Below are positions 52,524 to 62,300 of a stretch of DNA of 64,000 nucleotides, one piece after another. The stretch spans positions 94,855 through 158,854 of the forward strand of contig NZ_SCMK01000012.1 in the NCBI RefSeq assembly GCF_005503355.1, written 5' to 3'. The notes below the pieces were generated by a model. That model searched no databases. It had not been told where the DNA came from and was given only the letters and a program-made list of their open reading frames with translations. This DNA comes from Sphingomonas sp. 1F27F7B. GTDB taxonomy: Bacteria > Pseudomonadota > Alphaproteobacteria > Sphingomonadales > Sphingomonadaceae. A program made the translations under genes and the position numbers. Numbering within the stretch: the first letter of the stretch is position 1; each line of letters opens with the position of its first letter.

Positions 52524-53531
52524 TCAACGGCGGACGTCGAGCCCGCCTTCCTCGAACGCCGCCAGATCGGCACGCGTGAACAGGCTCGCGTCGCCAGGCA
52601 GCGAGTGCTTGAGCGCCGTCAGCGCCAGGCCGGCCCGTGCCGCCGCCGCCGCATCGCCGCCACTCTCGATCAGGCCGTGGAGCACGCCCGCGGCAAAGGC
52701 ATCGCCGGCGCCGATCCGATCGACGATCCCGGCGATCAGCACCTCGTCGGTCTGGTAGCCGCCGGCGCGCATGTCCACCCGCGCCGAGACGCGGTGGCTG
52801 TCGGCATCGTCGACATGCCGTGCGGTGTTCGCGATCGTCTGGAGCCTGGGAAAGGCCGCGAAGGCCGCCTCCGCCGCCTCGCGCCGCCGATCGGCGCCGT
52901 CGCCCGAGAATTGCCGGCCGAGCAGCAGCGAGATGTCGCGGTGATTGCCGAACAGCAGGTCGGCATGGCCGATCAGCCGGGTCAGCACTGCCTTGGGGTC
53001 GCTGTCCCAGCTCTCCCACAGCTTCGCGCGGTAATTGCCGTCGAACGAGACCGGGATGCCCTTGGCGACCGCCGCTTCCGCCGCGGCGATCGCCGCGCTC
53101 GCGGTGTTGTGGCCGAGCGCCGGCGTGATGCCCGACAGGTGCAGCCGCGTGGCACCGTCGAGCAGCGCGCCCCAGTCCCAGGCATCGGCCGGGCGCCGGG
53201 CGAACACGGAATACGCCCGGTCATAGACCACTTCGGACGCGCGCAGCCCCGCGCCGGGCGTCAGGAAATACAGGCCGAGCCGGCCGGGCTCGGAGACGAT
53301 CGTCGAAGTGTCGACTCCGCGCCGGCGCAACTCGCCGATCACCGCGCCACCCAGCGGATTGTCCGAGACGGCCGAGATCATCCGCACCTTGTGGCCAAGA
53401 CAGGCCAGCCCCGTCGCGACGTTCGCCTCGGCCCCGCCGACATTCACCTCGAGCTTCGGCGTCTGGAGCAGCAGCTCGCGCCCCGGAGGCGAGAGCCGCA
53501 GCATCAGCTCGCCGAAAAACGCAATGCTCAT
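52524..53531 (-). CDS. kdgK: 2-dehydro-3-deoxygluconokinase (KdgK, PfkB family)
   Basis: 335 residues. The PfkB fold has an N-terminal FFGELMLRLSPPG, the GGAEANVATGLACLG substrate motif, and the C-terminal signature VDRIGAGDAFAAGVLHGLI with the catalytic Asp. It phosphorylates 2-keto-3-deoxygluconate (KDG) to KDPG, the step after KduD. The ATG overlaps the kduD stop by 4 nt. The KDPG aldolase is not in the window. Confidence 0.92.
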   Translation of the reverse strand: MSIAFFGELMLRLSPPGRELLLQTPKLEVNVGGAEANVATGLACLGHKVRMISAVSDNPLGGAVIGELRRRGVDTSTIVSEPGRLGLYFLTPGAGLRASEVVYDRAYSVFARRPADAWDWGALLDGATRLHLSGITPALGHNTASAAIAAAEAAVAKGIPVSFDGNYRAKLWESWDSDPKAVLTRLIGHADLLFGNHRDISLLLGRQFSGDGADRRREAAEAAFAAFPRLQTIANTARHVDDADSHRVSARVDMRAGGYQTDEVLIAGIVDRIGAGDAFAAGVLHGLIESGGDAAAAARAGLALTALKHSLPGDASLFTRADLAAFEEGGLDVRR

Positions 53532-54283
53532 CGCGCCAGCCACCCGCCATCGACCGCGAGGATATGGCCTTGCACATAGTCCGAGGCCGCCGAGGCGAGG
53601 AACACCGCCGCGCCGCCCATGTCCGCCGGATCGCCCCAGCGGCCCGCCGGGATGCGCTCCATGATCGAGCGGTTGCGGTTCTCGTCCGCCTGCAGCGCCG
53701 CGGTGTTGTTGGTGGCGATATAGCCGGGGGCGATCGCGTTCACGTTGATGCCCTTCGCCGCCCATTCATTGGCGAGCAGCTTGGTGAGCCCGCCGATGCC
53801 GGATTTGGAAGCGGTGTAGCTCGGCACGCGGATGCCGCCCTGAAAGGTCAGCATCGACGCGATGTTGATGATCTTGCCGCCGCCGTTCGCCACCATGTGC
53901 TTCGCCGCCGCCTGGCAGAGGAAGAACACCGACTTCAGGTTGGTGTCGACCACCGCGTCCCAATCCGCCTCGGTGAAGTCGAGACTGTCGGCCCGGCGGA
54001 TGATGCCGGCATTGTTGACCAGAATGTCGAGCCCGCCCAGCTTGTCCACAGCTTCGTCCACAACCCTGCCCACAGGCTCGATGGTCGAGAGATCGGCCGA
54101 GACGATCTCGCCGCGGCGGCCGAGCGCGCGGACCTTCTCCACCGTCTCCTGCGCCGGCGTGCGGCCCACTGCGGCGATGTCCGCACCGGCGGCGGCAAGC
54201 GCCAGCGCGATGCCCTGGCCGATGCCGGTATTGGCGCCGGTGACTATGGCAATCTTGCCGGAAAGATCGAAGGGACTGGTCAT
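53528..54283 (-). CDS. kduD: 2-dehydro-3-deoxy-D-gluconate 5-dehydrogenase (KduD)
   Basis: 251 residues, a classical short-chain dehydrogenase. The cofactor motif is TGANTGIGQGIAL, followed by NNAGIIRRADSL and the catalytic YTASKSG, with NVNAIAPGYIATNNTAALQ and the C-terminal GHILAVDGGWLAR. The NAGIIRR and PGYIATNNT stretches are typical of KduD. It reduces or oxidises at C5 to give KDG from the KduI product. It is followed by kdgK with an ATGA overlap. Confidence 0.93.
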   Translation of the reverse strand: MTSPFDLSGKIAIVTGANTGIGQGIALALAAAGADIAAVGRTPAQETVEKVRALGRRGEIVSADLSTIEPVGRVVDEAVDKLGGLDILVNNAGIIRRADSLDFTEADWDAVVDTNLKSVFFLCQAAAKHMVANGGGKIINIASMLTFQGGIRVPSYTASKSGIGGLTKLLANEWAAKGINVNAIAPGYIATNNTAALQADENRNRSIMERIPAGRWGDPADMGGAAVFLASAASDYVQGHILAVDGGWLAR

Positions 54284-54294
54284 ATCTTCTCTCG

Positions 54295-54427
54295 CTCCCC
54301 TCCCTGGCAAGGGAGGAGCTGGGGGTGTGTCGCATCCGGGCGGTACGGTGGCCAGGGCACTCACGCCTTCCATGGCGCGAGCACGCCACCCACCCCCGGC
54401 CCCCTCCCGTCAAGGGAGGGGGAGAGG
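54295..54427. repeat. Inverted-repeat spacer between kduI and kduD (different repeat type)
   Basis: Two hairpins CCTCCCTGGCAAGGGAGG and CCCTCCCGTCAAGGGAGGG face each other, with an outer inverted GAGCTGGGGGTG against CACCCACCCCCGGC. It is unrelated to the GTCATCCCCGC family. Being inside the uronate operon, it could attenuate or process the message between kduI and kduD. Confidence 0.7.
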
Positions 54428-54432
54428 TGGCC

Positions 54433-55275
54433 TTACGCCAGCTGGCAAATGTCCAGCACGTTCATGTCGGTATAGTCCTGGTTCTCGCCCGCCATCGCCC
54501 AGATGAACGCGTACGCCTTCGTACCGGCGCCCATGTGGATCGACCAGGGCGGGCTGATCACTGCCTCCTCGTTCTGCATCACGATGTGCCGGGTCGCCTC
54601 CCCTTCACCCATGAAGTGGAACACCCGGTCCTTGGCCAGGTCGTCCAGCTCGAAATAGAGATAGATCTCGCTGCGGCGCTCATGGATGTGCGGCGGCATC
54701 GTGTTCCACACGCTGCCGGGCTTGAGCACGGTCAGGCCCATGACCAGCTGCGCGCTGTCGCACACGCCCGGGATGACCAGCTGATAGATCGAGCGCTCGT
54801 TCGATTCCTCCAGCGTGCCGCGATCCAGGCGATTGGCGTCGGCGATGCCGAGCTTGCGGGTCTGGAAGCCCTTATGCGCCGGGCACGACACCAGGTAGAA
54901 GCGCGCGCCCGCGCCCGAGAAGGTCACGTCCTTGGCGCCCATCGTCACGTACAGGCAGTCCTTGTTGCCCAGCGTGAAGGCCTCGCCGTCCACCGTCACG
55001 GTGCCTTCGACGCCGCTGATGTTGACCACCGCCAGCTCGCGGCGCTCAAGGAACGGATGGCCCGCCGCCGATGCCGGCTCGGTCTGCGCCGGCAGTGTCA
55101 CCGGGGACGAAACCACGGCGACGCCGCCGATCACCATGCGATCGGCATGGGTATAGTTCAGCACGCACTCGCCGTCGCGGAACAGGTCCTGGATCAGGTA
55201 GCGGTCGCGCAGTTCGTCGTTCGAGACGCACTCCATCATGTCGGGGTGCGTGGCGTAATAGGTCCGGTCGAACAT
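54433..55275 (-). CDS. kduI: 5-dehydro-4-deoxy-D-glucuronate isomerase (KduI)
   Basis: 280 residues, the family length. The start [14 protein letters not shown] is typical. The cupin metal-binding site is in [20 protein letters not shown], followed by [46 protein letters not shown], all strongly KduI-like. It converts the linear form of unsaturated uronate to the 2,5-diketo acid used by KduD. It lies 21 bp downstream of uxaC. Confidence 0.96.
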   Translation of the reverse strand: MFDRTYYATHPDMMECVSNDELRDRYLIQDLFRDGECVLNYTHADRMVIGGVAVVSSPVTLPAQTEPASAAGHPFLERRELAVVNISGVEGTVTVDGEAFTLGNKDCLYVTMGAKDVTFSGAGARFYLVSCPAHKGFQTRKLGIADANRLDRGTLEESNERSIYQLVIPGVCDSAQLVMGLTVLKPGSVWNTMPPHIHERRSEIYLYFELDDLAKDRVFHFMGEGEATRHIVMQNEEAVISPPWSIHMGAGTKAYAFIWAMAGENQDYTDMNVLDICQLA

Positions 55276-55296
55276 CGGATACTCCGTTGGTTTGAT

Positions 55297-56745
55297 TCAG
55301 GCAGCGGCGGCGACGGGCGCCGGCGCGTGTCGGTCGAGCTTGTACGCCCTGCGCACCAGCCCGTTGGTCAGTTCATAGGCCAGCTCGGCGGCTTCCCAGT
55401 CGAGCAGCCGCCCCTCGGCGACCAGTCGGGCGAGGAAGGCGCAATCGACGCGGCGCGCCACGTCATGACGCGCCGGGATCGAGAGGAAGGCGCGCGTATC
55501 GTCGTTGAAGCCGACCGTGTTGTAGAAGCCGGCGGTCTCCGTCACCTGCTCGCGGAAGCGGCGCATGCCCTCCGGGCTGTCGTGGAACCACCAGCTCGGA
55601 CCCAGCTTCAGGCACGGATAATGGCCGGCCAGCGGCGCCAGCTCGCGCGCATAGACGGTCTCGTCGAGCGTGAAGAGGATGATCGAGAGATCGGTCGAAG
55701 TGCCGAACCGGTCGAGCAGCGGCTTGAGCGCGTGCACATAATCGGTGCGCATCGGGATGTCCGCGCCCTTGTCGCGGCCATGGCTCTCGAACAGCCCGCC
55801 ATTGTGATTGCGGAAGGATCCCGGATGGATCTGCATCACCATCCCGTCCTCGACGCTCATCGCCGCCATCTCGGTCAGCATCTGGGCGCGGAACAGCTCG
55901 GCGTCCTGCGGGGTCCAGCTGTCCGACAGGATCGTGCGGAACAGCCGCTCGGCCTCGTCCTTGCCCAGATTGGCGGTCGCGGCAGTCGGGTGGCCATGGT
56001 CGGTCGCCGTGGCGCCGGCAGCGCGGAAATCGGCGCGGCGCTTGCGGTGCGCGGCGAGATAGCCCTCCCAGCTATAGACGTCCTCGCCGGTCTTCTCGGC
56101 AAAGATCCGCATCGCCCCGGCGAACTGCTCATGCTCGACATCGATCACCGCATCGGGACGGTAGGTGGTGACCACCCGGCCGTTCCATCCGCTGCCGTGG
56201 ATCGCGTGATGCGGCGAAAGATCGTCTTGCGGCCCCTCGGTGGTGGCGAGGAAGCCGATGTTGAACCGGTCGAACAGCGCACGCGGCTTGAACGCGTCGG
56301 TCGCCAGCTTCGCATTGATCGTGTCGTAATAATGATCGGCGGTGGAGGTATCGAGCGCGACGTCGAAACCGAACACCTCGCCGAACACATGCCCCAGCCA
56401 CATCGCCGACGGGGTGCCCCGGAAGAGATAAGTGTGTTCGGCGAAGGTCCGCCATGCCTCGCGCGGATCGGTCGTCGGCATGCCGCCCAGGCTCGGCACG
56501 CACAGCGCGTCGAGCGACACGCCCTGCGAATAGAGCATGCGGTAGATATAGTGATCCGGCGACAGCAGCAGCTCGGTGGCGTTCGACCAGTTGGCATCGG
56601 TCGAGAACCAGGTCGGATCGGTGTGCCCGTGCGGGCTGATGATCGGCAGCCCGGCCACTTCGGCATAGAGCGCCCGTGCAATGCCGCGCGTGCGGTCCTC
56701 CGCCGGGAAGAGCCGGTCGGGGTCTAGCTTCAGGGGCCGGGCCAT
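55297..56745 (-). CDS. uxaC: Glucuronate/galacturonate isomerase (UxaC)
   Basis: 482 residues. Family motifs are LPIISPHGHTDPTWF near the N-terminus (metal-binding histidines), WRTFAEHTYLFRGTPSAMWL, ALFDRFNIGFLATTEGPQDDL, and AGFYNTVGFNDDTRAFLSIPARHDVARRVD. It isomerises galacturonate to tagaturonate or glucuronate to fructuronate. The following oxidoreductase and dehydratase (UxaB/UxuB, UxaA/UxuA) are not in the window. It lies between the MFS carrier and kduI with gaps of 12 and 21 bp. Confidence 0.95.
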   Translation of the reverse strand: MARPLKLDPDRLFPAEDRTRGIARALYAEVAGLPIISPHGHTDPTWFSTDANWSNATELLLSPDHYIYRMLYSQGVSLDALCVPSLGGMPTTDPREAWRTFAEHTYLFRGTPSAMWLGHVFGEVFGFDVALDTSTADHYYDTINAKLATDAFKPRALFDRFNIGFLATTEGPQDDLSPHHAIHGSGWNGRVVTTYRPDAVIDVEHEQFAGAMRIFAEKTGEDVYSWEGYLAAHRKRRADFRAAGATATDHGHPTAATANLGKDEAERLFRTILSDSWTPQDAELFRAQMLTEMAAMSVEDGMVMQIHPGSFRNHNGGLFESHGRDKGADIPMRTDYVHALKPLLDRFGTSTDLSIILFTLDETVYARELAPLAGHYPCLKLGPSWWFHDSPEGMRRFREQVTETAGFYNTVGFNDDTRAFLSIPARHDVARRVDCAFLARLVAEGRLLDWEAAELAYELTNGLVRRAYKLDRHAPAPVAAAA

Positions 56746-56757
56746 CTCGATACTCCG

Positions 56758-58071
56758 TTACGCGACGTCGGCGCGCGCGAGGCGCGGCGAAAGCAGGTGG
56801 ATGGACAGCAGCGCCAGGAAATACGCCGCACCCGCGACGACGAAGAGCGGCGCATAGCTACCGATCTTGTCGAGCACATAGCCGGCATATTTCGAGAAGA
56901 CCATGCCGCCCACCGCGCCGACCGTGCCGCCGATGCCGATGACCGAACCGACCGCGAAGCGCGGCACCGTGTCCGAGGGGATGGTATAGAGCGTCGCCGA
57001 GAAGCTCTGATGCGCCGCCGCGGCCACGCCGACCACGAACACGCTGAGCCAGAGGTTGCCGTAGAAGGTGGTGAACACCACCGGCAGCACGAAGCAGGCC
57101 GAGATCAGCATGGTGAGCTTGCGCGCCTTGTTGACGCTCATGCCCGTCGCCATCAGCTTGCCCGAGAGCCAGCCGCCCGCGACCGAGCCCACGTCGGAGA
57201 TCAGGTAGATCGCGCCCAGCGCGATCGCCGCCGTCGGCGAATCCCAGCTCGTCAGGTTCAGGCCATATTCCTTGCCCAGCCAGCTCGGCAGCCAGAACAG
57301 GTAGAACCACCAGATCGGATCGATGAAGAACTTGCCCAGCGCGAAGGCCCAGGTCTCCCTGGTGAGCAGCAGCTTGCCCCACAGATTCTTCACCTTCACC
57401 ACCGGATCGGCCGGATCCTGGGTGATATAGGCAAGCTCTTCCGGGCCCACCTTGGGGTGGTCGGCGGGCTTGTCGCGGAAGATGGCGAGCCAGGCGATCA
57501 GCCAGACCACGCCGAACACGCCGGTGACGACGAAGGTCATGCGCCAGCCGATCGCGGGCACCATCGCCCAGATCAGCAGCGGGGTGAGGATCGCCCCCAC
57601 GTTCGAGCCGGCGTTGAAGATGCCCACTGCGAAGGCGCGTTCCTTGGCCGGGAACCAGTCGGCCACCGTCTTCACGCCCGCGGGGAAATTGCCCGATTCG
57701 CCGATGCCCAGGCCGAAGCGGGCCATGGTGAACTGCATCACCGTATGCACGCCGCCATGCGCCACGTGCGCGATCGTCCAGATCACGACCGCGATGGCAT
57801 AGCCGAAGCGCGCGCCGATCGCGTCGACGATCTTGCCGAAGCCGAGATAGCCGATCGCATAGGCGAGCTGGAAGTAGAAGACGATGTCGGCATAGTTGGT
57901 CTCGGTCCAGCCGAGTTCCTTCGACAGGTCGGGCTTCAGCACCGCGATCATCTGCCGGTCGACATAGTTGATCGCCGTAGCCGCGAAGAGCAGCCCCACG
58001 ATCACCCAGCGATAGCGCCCGACGCGCGAAACCGCGCCGGAGACCGCCGCCTCTCCCTTACTCGCCATCAT
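56758..58071 (-). CDS. MFS hexuronate transporter (ExuT-like, ACS family)
   Basis: 437 residues with 12 transmembrane helices. The signature of anion:cation symporters is YRWVIVGLLFAATAINYVDRQMIAVLKPDL near helix 1, then FGLGIGESGNFPAGVKTVADWFPAKERAFAVGIFNAGS in the first half. The second half begins after a central cytosolic loop near KVKNLWGKLLL. Together with uxaC and kdu genes it should import hexuronates or unsaturated uronates across the inner membrane. It starts with two ATG codons after an AGAGG site; either could be used. The preceding gene is 46 bp upstream. Confidence 0.92.
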   Translation of the reverse strand: MMASKGEAAVSGAVSRVGRYRWVIVGLLFAATAINYVDRQMIAVLKPDLSKELGWTETNYADIVFYFQLAYAIGYLGFGKIVDAIGARFGYAIAVVIWTIAHVAHGGVHTVMQFTMARFGLGIGESGNFPAGVKTVADWFPAKERAFAVGIFNAGSNVGAILTPLLIWAMVPAIGWRMTFVVTGVFGVVWLIAWLAIFRDKPADHPKVGPEELAYITQDPADPVVKVKNLWGKLLLTRETWAFALGKFFIDPIWWFYLFWLPSWLGKEYGLNLTSWDSPTAAIALGAIYLISDVGSVAGGWLSGKLMATGMSVNKARKLTMLISACFVLPVVFTTFYGNLWLSVFVVGVAAAAHQSFSATLYTIPSDTVPRFAVGSVIGIGGTVGAVGGMVFSKYAGYVLDKIGSYAPLFVVAGAAYFLALLSIHLLSPRLARADVA

Positions 58072-58117
58072 CCTCTCCCTCGTCTCTCTTATCGTTGCCG
58101 CGCTTCCCGATTCGCTC

Positions 58118-58936
58118 TCAGGCGCCGTGGATGCCGACGATACGGCACCGGACGCTGTAGTCCTTCGCGAACCGCGCCTCCACCAGCTCGCCGACGCGAA
58201 CGGGATGGACGCCCGTGACCGCGCCGGTGGAGATCCACTGGCCCGGCGCGAGCGGCAGCTGCCGGCTGGCGGCAAGCTCGAACAGGAAGCGGACGGCGCC
58301 GAACGGCCCGTCGAGCATCGTGCTCGCCGTCGCCTCACCGGCCACTTCGCCATCGATTGTTAGCGCTACCGGCCACGCAAGGAAATCCGTGTCGCGCGGA
58401 ATTTCCGCGCCGACGACCAGGCCGTTGTTGTTGCCGAAATCGGAGACGGTCACGGCCGGGCCGTGCGCGTTGATCCCCGGGAAGGGCGAGCTCGCCACTT
58501 CGATGCCGACATGGATCGCATCGACATATGCGGCGACTTCCGCATTGGTCCATGGACGGTCGAAATTATCGGGAAGCGCGCCCAGGCGGAGCAGATACTC
58601 GGCCTCCCCCGCGGCGAAGCCCCGCTCGAACACAGGCATCTCGGGCACTTCGCCCTCGGCCGCGGTCACCACCGAATCGGCGAAGATCGGGCCGGTCAGC
58701 CGGTTGGTGCCATAGGTCGCATCGAGCGGCGCGGGGATCTTGCCCACTTTCCAACCGGCGATCCGGTCGCCGAACAGCGCGATCGCGCGCTCCTGGATAC
58801 CATAGGCTTCCTCCAGCGTGCCCGGCAGCTCGCCGGGATAATCGGCCAGCGTATTTCCTGCCTGCCGGGCCGCGACAAATGCTTGGGCGATGGCCTCGGC
58901 CGGTTCCCGTCCTTCGATCAACTTGAAATTCCCCAT
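58118..58936 (-). CDS. 2-keto-4-pentenoate hydratase/FAH-like family protein
   Basis: 272 residues. The FAH/MhpD fold is indicated by GWKVGKIPAPLDATYGTNRLTGPIF, FAAGEAEYLLRLG, IEVASSPFPG, and C-terminal PLAPGQWISTGAVTGVHPVRVGELVEARF. Members hydrate or hydrolyse 2-keto acids. In a uronate operon it could act on a keto-deoxy sugar acid, but the substrate is not known. It is the first gene of the minus-strand operon (hydratase-MFS-uxaC-kduI-kduD-kdgK-esterase), with a good promoter upstream. Confidence 0.85.
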   Translation of the reverse strand: MGNFKLIEGREPAEAIAQAFVAARQAGNTLADYPGELPGTLEEAYGIQERAIALFGDRIAGWKVGKIPAPLDATYGTNRLTGPIFADSVVTAAEGEVPEMPVFERGFAAGEAEYLLRLGALPDNFDRPWTNAEVAAYVDAIHVGIEVASSPFPGINAHGPAVTVSDFGNNNGLVVGAEIPRDTDFLAWPVALTIDGEVAGEATASTMLDGPFGAVRFLFELAASRQLPLAPGQWISTGAVTGVHPVRVGELVEARFAKDYSVRCRIVGIHGA

Positions 58937-59170
58937 GTTCCCGTCGCGTGAGGGCCGCCCGCCATGTTCGGCCCGCGCACGCGCAAGCCGTCGCCCGACA
59001 TCGCCGCCCCTTCCCGCTTCACCTGCCCGGAAACCGCTCGCCTCCTACGGTCCAAGGGCGATGGAGAAGACAGGCCGGAACCGGTGCCGGGCCATGTCGA
59101 GTAACTTGCGCGCGATCTCCTCTCCGAAGTCCTGCGTCCGGCTTTGCGCGGGTCCGCAGGTGTCTCGCCG

Positions 59171-59261
59171 ATGCTACCGGTGTCAGGTCCGCGCGTCAAC
59201 GCACCTCGAACGCAATCATCGACATCGCGCAGAAACGAGAAAGCTGTTGTCACCGGTGTCA
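59171..59261. promoter_or_regulatory. Divergent regulatory region: minus-strand promoter and two LacI-type sites
   Basis: On the minus strand TTGACG (59194-59199) and TAGCAT (59171-59176) form a 17-bp-spaced promoter for the hydratase operon. The site TGCTACCGGTGTCA (59172-59185) overlaps its -10 box. A second, nearly perfect palindrome TGTCACCGGTGTCA (59248-59261; one mismatch) lies 64 bp upstream of the LamG protein start. The rest of the 388-bp gap (58937-59324) shows no gene; the hydratase leader would be about 230 nt long. Confidence 0.65.
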
Positions 59262-59324
59262 CCCATCGGCATGCTTACCGATGAGGATGGCGAAGACCGT
59301 CCCGCTTGTTCAGAGAGGCACGTC

Positions 59325-62300
59325 ATGATCCGCACTTCGGCCACCAGCATCGCTCTGGCATGGGCGCTCGCGCTTGGCGCGACCCCGGTCGCCGCCCAGT
59401 CCACGGCCACGGCCGGAGACGATGGCCTGCTCTTCCGCGCGTCGGGAGACCAGAGCGGCAGGGCCGAGAAGGCCGGCGGCGATGCGGTGCCCAATTTCCA
59501 GACCAAGGTCACCAACGTGGCCGACGGTGCGATCGGCGGCGCCTTTCGCTGGGCGGACGACGGCTACATCGCCTGGAACGCAGCCGGCAACATCCAGGCG
59601 CAGCGCGGCACCCTCTCCTTCTTCTGGCGATCGCGCGAGCCGGTGGGCGAGGCGCCCTTCGTGATCTTCCGCGTCGGCTATGCCGATCATTCGAGCTGGG
59701 ACATGGCGTTCCTGCGCATCGACTGGAACGGCCACGGTTTCGACGCCTTCGTCACCGATGCCAACCTCTCGCGCGTCCGCGTCTCGTTCAAGCTGCCGCA
59801 GAATCCCGCACCCGAGGCCTGGCAGCACATCGCCTTCGCCTGGGACGAGGCGGTGGGCGTCCGTCTCTTCGTCGACGGCAGGGAAGTCGCGCGCAAGGAC
59901 CAGAAGGCCGATCTCGATACCGGGCTCGACCAGTTCGGCATGGCCGGCCGCGTGATGGCGCCGCATCAGGTGCAGAGCCGCTATAATTTCATGCGCGGCA
60001 GCGATCTGGACGAGATCCGCGTCTATGACCGCATGCTCGACGCCGCCGGCGTGGCCGCGCTCGCCGCCAAGGCCGAGCCCGCCCCCGGCCCGCCCGCCGA
60101 TCCGGCGGGCAGGCGCGCCGCCTGGCTCCACCGCTTCGGCTGGGACGCCGCTTCGCCGCCGGTGCTGGAGGACAAGGTCACCGCCGTCCGCAAGGTCGAG
60201 TTCGCCGATGCGAAGGACCTGAAGGAATGGATGTGGAAGGGCGTGGACGGCATCGCCGAGACGACCTGGCCCGGCGTCTATAATCGCTCGAAACTCCCCG
60301 GCCGCGACGATTATTTCGAGCTGCCCGACTGGAACGTCTATGTCGAAGGCGGCAAGACCTATACGCTGACCGTTCCCGCCGCCGAGAAGTTCAACCGCGT
60401 CGAGATCCGCGGCGCCGCCTATGGCGCGCTCGACTATGCGGCCGACGGCGCCAGCTTCCGCACCCTGGCCCGGCGTCCCCAGGGCATCGTCCGCAGCGTC
60501 ACTGCGCTCGGCGAGGCTCAAGGCGGCACGCTGCGCTTCACCAACGTGATGCAGGAGCAGCCGATCCAGGAAATCTGGGCCTATGACGTCGGCGCCGGCA
60601 AGGAGCCCGCGGGCAGCTTCAAACTCAGCTACACGGTGAACGCGCAGGTCTCCGCCGATCTTGCCGCGCTCGAAGGGCTCAACCGCTTCATCCGCGGCCG
60701 CTATCCCGCCGACGAGCGCAACACCGTGCTCGCTTTGCCTCCCGGCGCCGGTTCCGCCGCCGCCGGCGCGGGCAGCGCCGCTTCGACCGGAGCTGCCGCG
60801 CATGTCGCTGGGGCGATGCCGATCGTCCATGTCCTGATCCCCTCGGGCTTCGGCGACGCCTTTCCGGCCCGCGCGCTCGCCCGCGCCTGGAACTATGGCT
60901 GGGAAAATGTCCGCGACGGGCTGGACGGCATCGCTCTCGACATTCCCGCGCTGAAGGCGACGCCCGCCAAGGACGGGCTGATTCCGCTCAACATCCGCGT
61001 GAAGGACCCGATCTGGCCAGGCCGCGACATGATCGACCTGTCGGTCTCGGTCCGCCCGGGCGAGGCGCGCACGCTCTGGCTCGACCTGCGCGACCGCATC
61101 CTCACCAATGACAGCCTCTATCTGACCATCGCCTCCGCCGCCGCCGATTTCGGCCCGGCCTCGCTCGACGGCATGAACGTTCGCCTGGTCTTCAAGGACC
61201 GCGCCGCCGCGCTTCCGGAGCACATCGCCGACCGGTTCAACCAGGTGAAGGACAATTGGGGCTTTCTGGTCGAGGAGCACACCGCCTCCAAGCGCGCCGC
61301 CATGTATGCCCGCGTCTTCGCCGATGTCGGCGACCTGCTCCGCGTCGATCCCGATCATGCCGAGGGCCGCCGCTATTGGGCGGACATCAGCTATGGCGCG
61401 CAGAACCTGCCCGAATTCAAGCAGCCCGAAGCGCCCGCCGGCGTGCCGCTCTGGGCCTTCCGCCAGCTCGAGGACCTGAAGATCACGCGCCGGTTCGTGA
61501 ACTGGTGGATCGACAATCGCCAGGTGCCGTACGGCGATTTCGGCGGCGGCATCTCCGACGATACCGACCTGACCCAGCAATGGCCGGGCCTCGCGCTGAT
61601 GGGGGTCGACCCGGACAAGATCAACGCGTCCCTCCGTGCGCTCTCCGAGGCCGTGTACAAGAACGGCATGATGGTGAACGGTCTCGGCTATATCACCACC
61701 GACGAGTTGCACGCCTATGAGGAGGGCATGAATTCGGATGCCCAGCGACTCTACCTCAACTGGGGCGAGCCGCGCGCGGTGGAGCGGCTGATGGCGACGG
61801 TGAAGGCCTTGAAGGGCGTCGTCCTCCCCAACCCCGCCGGGCACATGCACTTCGCCAGCAACTGGTACGGTGCGCGCAAGATGTACCGCGAGGGGCCGTT
61901 CGAATGGCAGAAGCCCTATAGCTTCGTCGTCCTTCACGCGCCGACGCTGCTCGGCCTCTACAATGGCAATCCCGACGCGCGCGGCCTGATCACCGGCGTC
62001 AGCGACGGCCTGCTCGCCCATGGCAAGCAGGACGCCAAGGGCAATTGGAGCTGGCCCAACGAGATCAACTGGCGCACCGATGCCGAGCGCGCCGGCGATG
62101 GCGGCGGCGCCTCCACGCCGCTCCAGGCGGCATGGGCGGCATATCGCTTCACCGGCGAGGCGAAGTACCTGGCCCCGATCCTCGCCCGGGTGGACAAGAG
62201 CGGCCCCGCCTCGGTGCAGGACATCAACGAGAATGCAGTCAAGCTGCTCGGCGCCGACCGCGACTGGTCGAAGACGCTCGCCGACAAGGCGAAGAAGGGT

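Noticed and set aside
52524..53765. N-terminal extension of KdgK to 413 residues
   Set aside because: The extension would be antisense-like sequence within kduD in another frame. The ATG at 53531 with ATGA overlap gives the family length.
54295..54427. Riboswitch or small RNA in the kduI-kduD gap
   Set aside because: The two hairpins are simple C/G-rich inverted repeats with no recognisable riboswitch core.
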